Shown piece by piece: positions 63,266-64,000 of a DNA stretch of 64,000 nucleotides; the stretch's first letter is position 1, and every line of letters begins with the position of its first letter. The position numbers were made by a program, and so were the translations under genes. Under the pieces are notes generated by a model. That model ran no database searches. It saw nothing but the letters and a program-made list of their open reading frames with translations, and had not been told where the DNA came from. Source of the DNA: Nocardioides panacis (GTDB lineage: Bacteria; Actinomycetota; Actinomycetes; Propionibacteriales; Nocardioidaceae); assembly GCF_019039255.1 (NCBI RefSeq), contig NZ_CP077062.1, positions 1,674,001 to 1,738,000 of the forward strand, written 5' to 3'.

Positions 63266-64000
63266 ATGGCACTTCCGGCACGGGCGGCCGCGTTGCGCGG
63301 CGACGACCTCCAGCATGCTGTGGGCTGGTACTGGGCGGTCTGCGCCTACCAGGACCCGGAGATCACCTCCGTCAGCATCGAAGACCGCGACGGGGGGTCC
63401 TTTGACGACGTGGTGGTGAGGAGGGTCAGCACGGCGCATCGGCTGTTGCAGGTCAAGAACTCGAACTTCGGCGGCACGTTGATCGACGACAAGTGGCTGC
63501 TCGCCACTTCGTCGTCGTCCGAGAGGGCGCGCAGCCCGCTGCAGCACTTCTTTGACACCTGGAAGGCGTGGCGCGACTCGGGGGAGCCCTTCGACCTCGA
63601 ACTGCTGAGCACCCGCGGGTTCGACCCAGCGCACCAGATCCTCGGCGAGCACAGGGATCTCCTGACTCACCAGGTCGATGTGCAGAGAATCCTCGATGCC
63701 AGCGGCGCCAGTCGGCTGGGAAAGGCGCGGCTGCTGTGGCAGGAGCACCTCAACATCAGCGCGTTCGAGCTGGTCGCGTTCTTGTCCGCCGTTCGCTTCC
63801 GGTACGCCGGCAACGAGAACGACTGGGACGAGAAGAGCGCCCTGCGGATGCAGCTCAACGGGCTTAGACACGACCGCGAGGCGCTCACGATGGGCCGCGC
63901 CCTGGTCAGGAACTGGGTGAAGCTCGGGTCGGGCGAGCAGTCCCGCGACGAGATTAGAGCCCAGATTCACGAGAGCCGCCTTCAGGCGACCGACGCCGTC
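63266..64000 (+). CDS. cap4: Cap4-like effector, DUF4297 nuclease N-terminus (partial, runs off the window)
   Basis: The frame starts at ATG 63266 (MALPARAAALRGDDLQHAVG) and remains open to the end of the window, 245 codons. Residues ~37-70 carry the DUF4297 endonuclease motif: ITSVSIEDRDGGSFDDVVVR followed by HRLLQVKNS, i.e. Glu/Asp..Asp..QxK. The rest is helical (LIDDKWLLATSSSS, HFFDTWKAWRDSG, LVAFLSAVRFRYAG). In Cap4 effectors this nuclease is followed by a SAVED domain that binds the cyclic oligonucleotide and triggers DNA degradation; that part would lie beyond 64000. As the fourth gene of the operon it is most likely the effector. Confidence 0.75.
   Translation, partial: MALPARAAALRGDDLQHAVGWYWAVCAYQDPEITSVSIEDRDGGSFDDVVVRRVSTAHRLLQVKNSNFGGTLIDDKWLLATSSSSERARSPLQHFFDTWKAWRDSGEPFDLELLSTRGFDPAHQILGEHRDLLTHQVDVQRILDASGASRLGKARLLWQEHLNISAFELVAFLSAVRFRYAGNENDWDEKSALRMQLNGLRHDREALTMGRALVRNWVKLGSGEQSRDEIRAQIHESRLQATDAV

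Noticed and set aside
1-64000. CRISPR arrays, tRNA genes, transposases or integrases
   Set aside because: I looked for regularly spaced repeats, T-loop GGTTCRANYCC patterns in cloverleaf context and DDE/tyrosine-recombinase motifs, and found none convincing by eye; a tRNA scan would settle the tRNA part.

Overview
The window reads as chromosomal accessory DNA from a very GC-rich actinomycete (Actinomycetota). Evidence: strong G/C third-position bias, many GTG starts, leaderless or GGGGGA-type leaders, ECF/SigE-family sigma factors with anti-sigma partners, actinobacterial families (SPW-type membrane protein, DUF6766-like, DUF7218-like, OsmC/OhrR, RsbW-like ATPase) and promoters of the form GTTTAC-N13-GGGTAC. 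The species cannot be named from sequence alone; a desiccation/stress-adapted soil or rock actinomycete would fit. I recognised no tRNA, rRNA, CRISPR array or transposase.

Layout. 0.4-9.8 kb: serine hydrolase, GNAT acetyltransferase divergent from a PHP phosphatase, alpha/beta hydrolase, small monooxygenase, AraC regulator, aminoglycoside-type phosphotransferase, SigE-family sigma plus its membrane partner, and a secreted protein. 10.1-12.4 kb: a PD-(D/E)XK-like protein and a small basic KGG-like protein. 13.0-32.3 kb: a long redox/stress block (Zn alcohol dehydrogenase, three SDRs, carotenoid-dehydrogenase-like flavoprotein, molybdopterin oxidoreductase operon, GH15 glucoamylase, MarR regulator, FAD/Fe-S dehydrogenase, pyruvate oxidase, enolase-superfamily enzyme). 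Two promoters in this block share one architecture: a GGTTGC-N17-GGGTAR promoter with a TTGCRT-N2-AYGCAA palindrome inside, one in front of the glucoamylase and one in front of the FAD/Fe-S operon, on either side of the MarR gene. 32.4-44.2 kb: OhrR/OsmC pair, ECF sigma, RsbW-like ATPase-PAS protein, sulfotransferase, lipoprotein, small membrane proteins, flavin reductase, matrixin-like secreted metalloprotease, sigma/anti-sigma pair.

44.3-51.3 kb is a cassette bounded by a ~380 bp inverted repeat. It holds a helicase-PD-(D/E)XK nuclease fusion and a large secreted FN3/beta-propeller protein; the left repeat carries a truncated copy of the latter's 5' end. 51.4-54.9 kb holds second copies, partly decayed, of genes seen earlier (secreted protein, sulfotransferase, GNAT, a PHP scrap). 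55.8-60.2 kb has a Fic protein with a perfect 14+1+14 palindromic operator, a truncated CHAD gene, an endonuclease/exonuclease/phosphatase protein, a helix-turn-helix protein and a decayed GIY-YIG-like gene.

60.2-64.0 kb is an anti-phage operon cut by the window edge: CD-NTase, Cap2 (E2-E1 fusion), Cap3 (JAB protease) and the start of a Cap4-like DUF4297 nuclease, i.e. a type II CBASS.

Quality caveat: about ten otherwise intact genes are broken by one single-base indel each, most of them in G or C runs of 4-7 bases. This pattern looks more like sequencing or assembly error than decay, so those genes are annotated across the frameshift. Several others are genuine remnants and are marked as pseudogenes.
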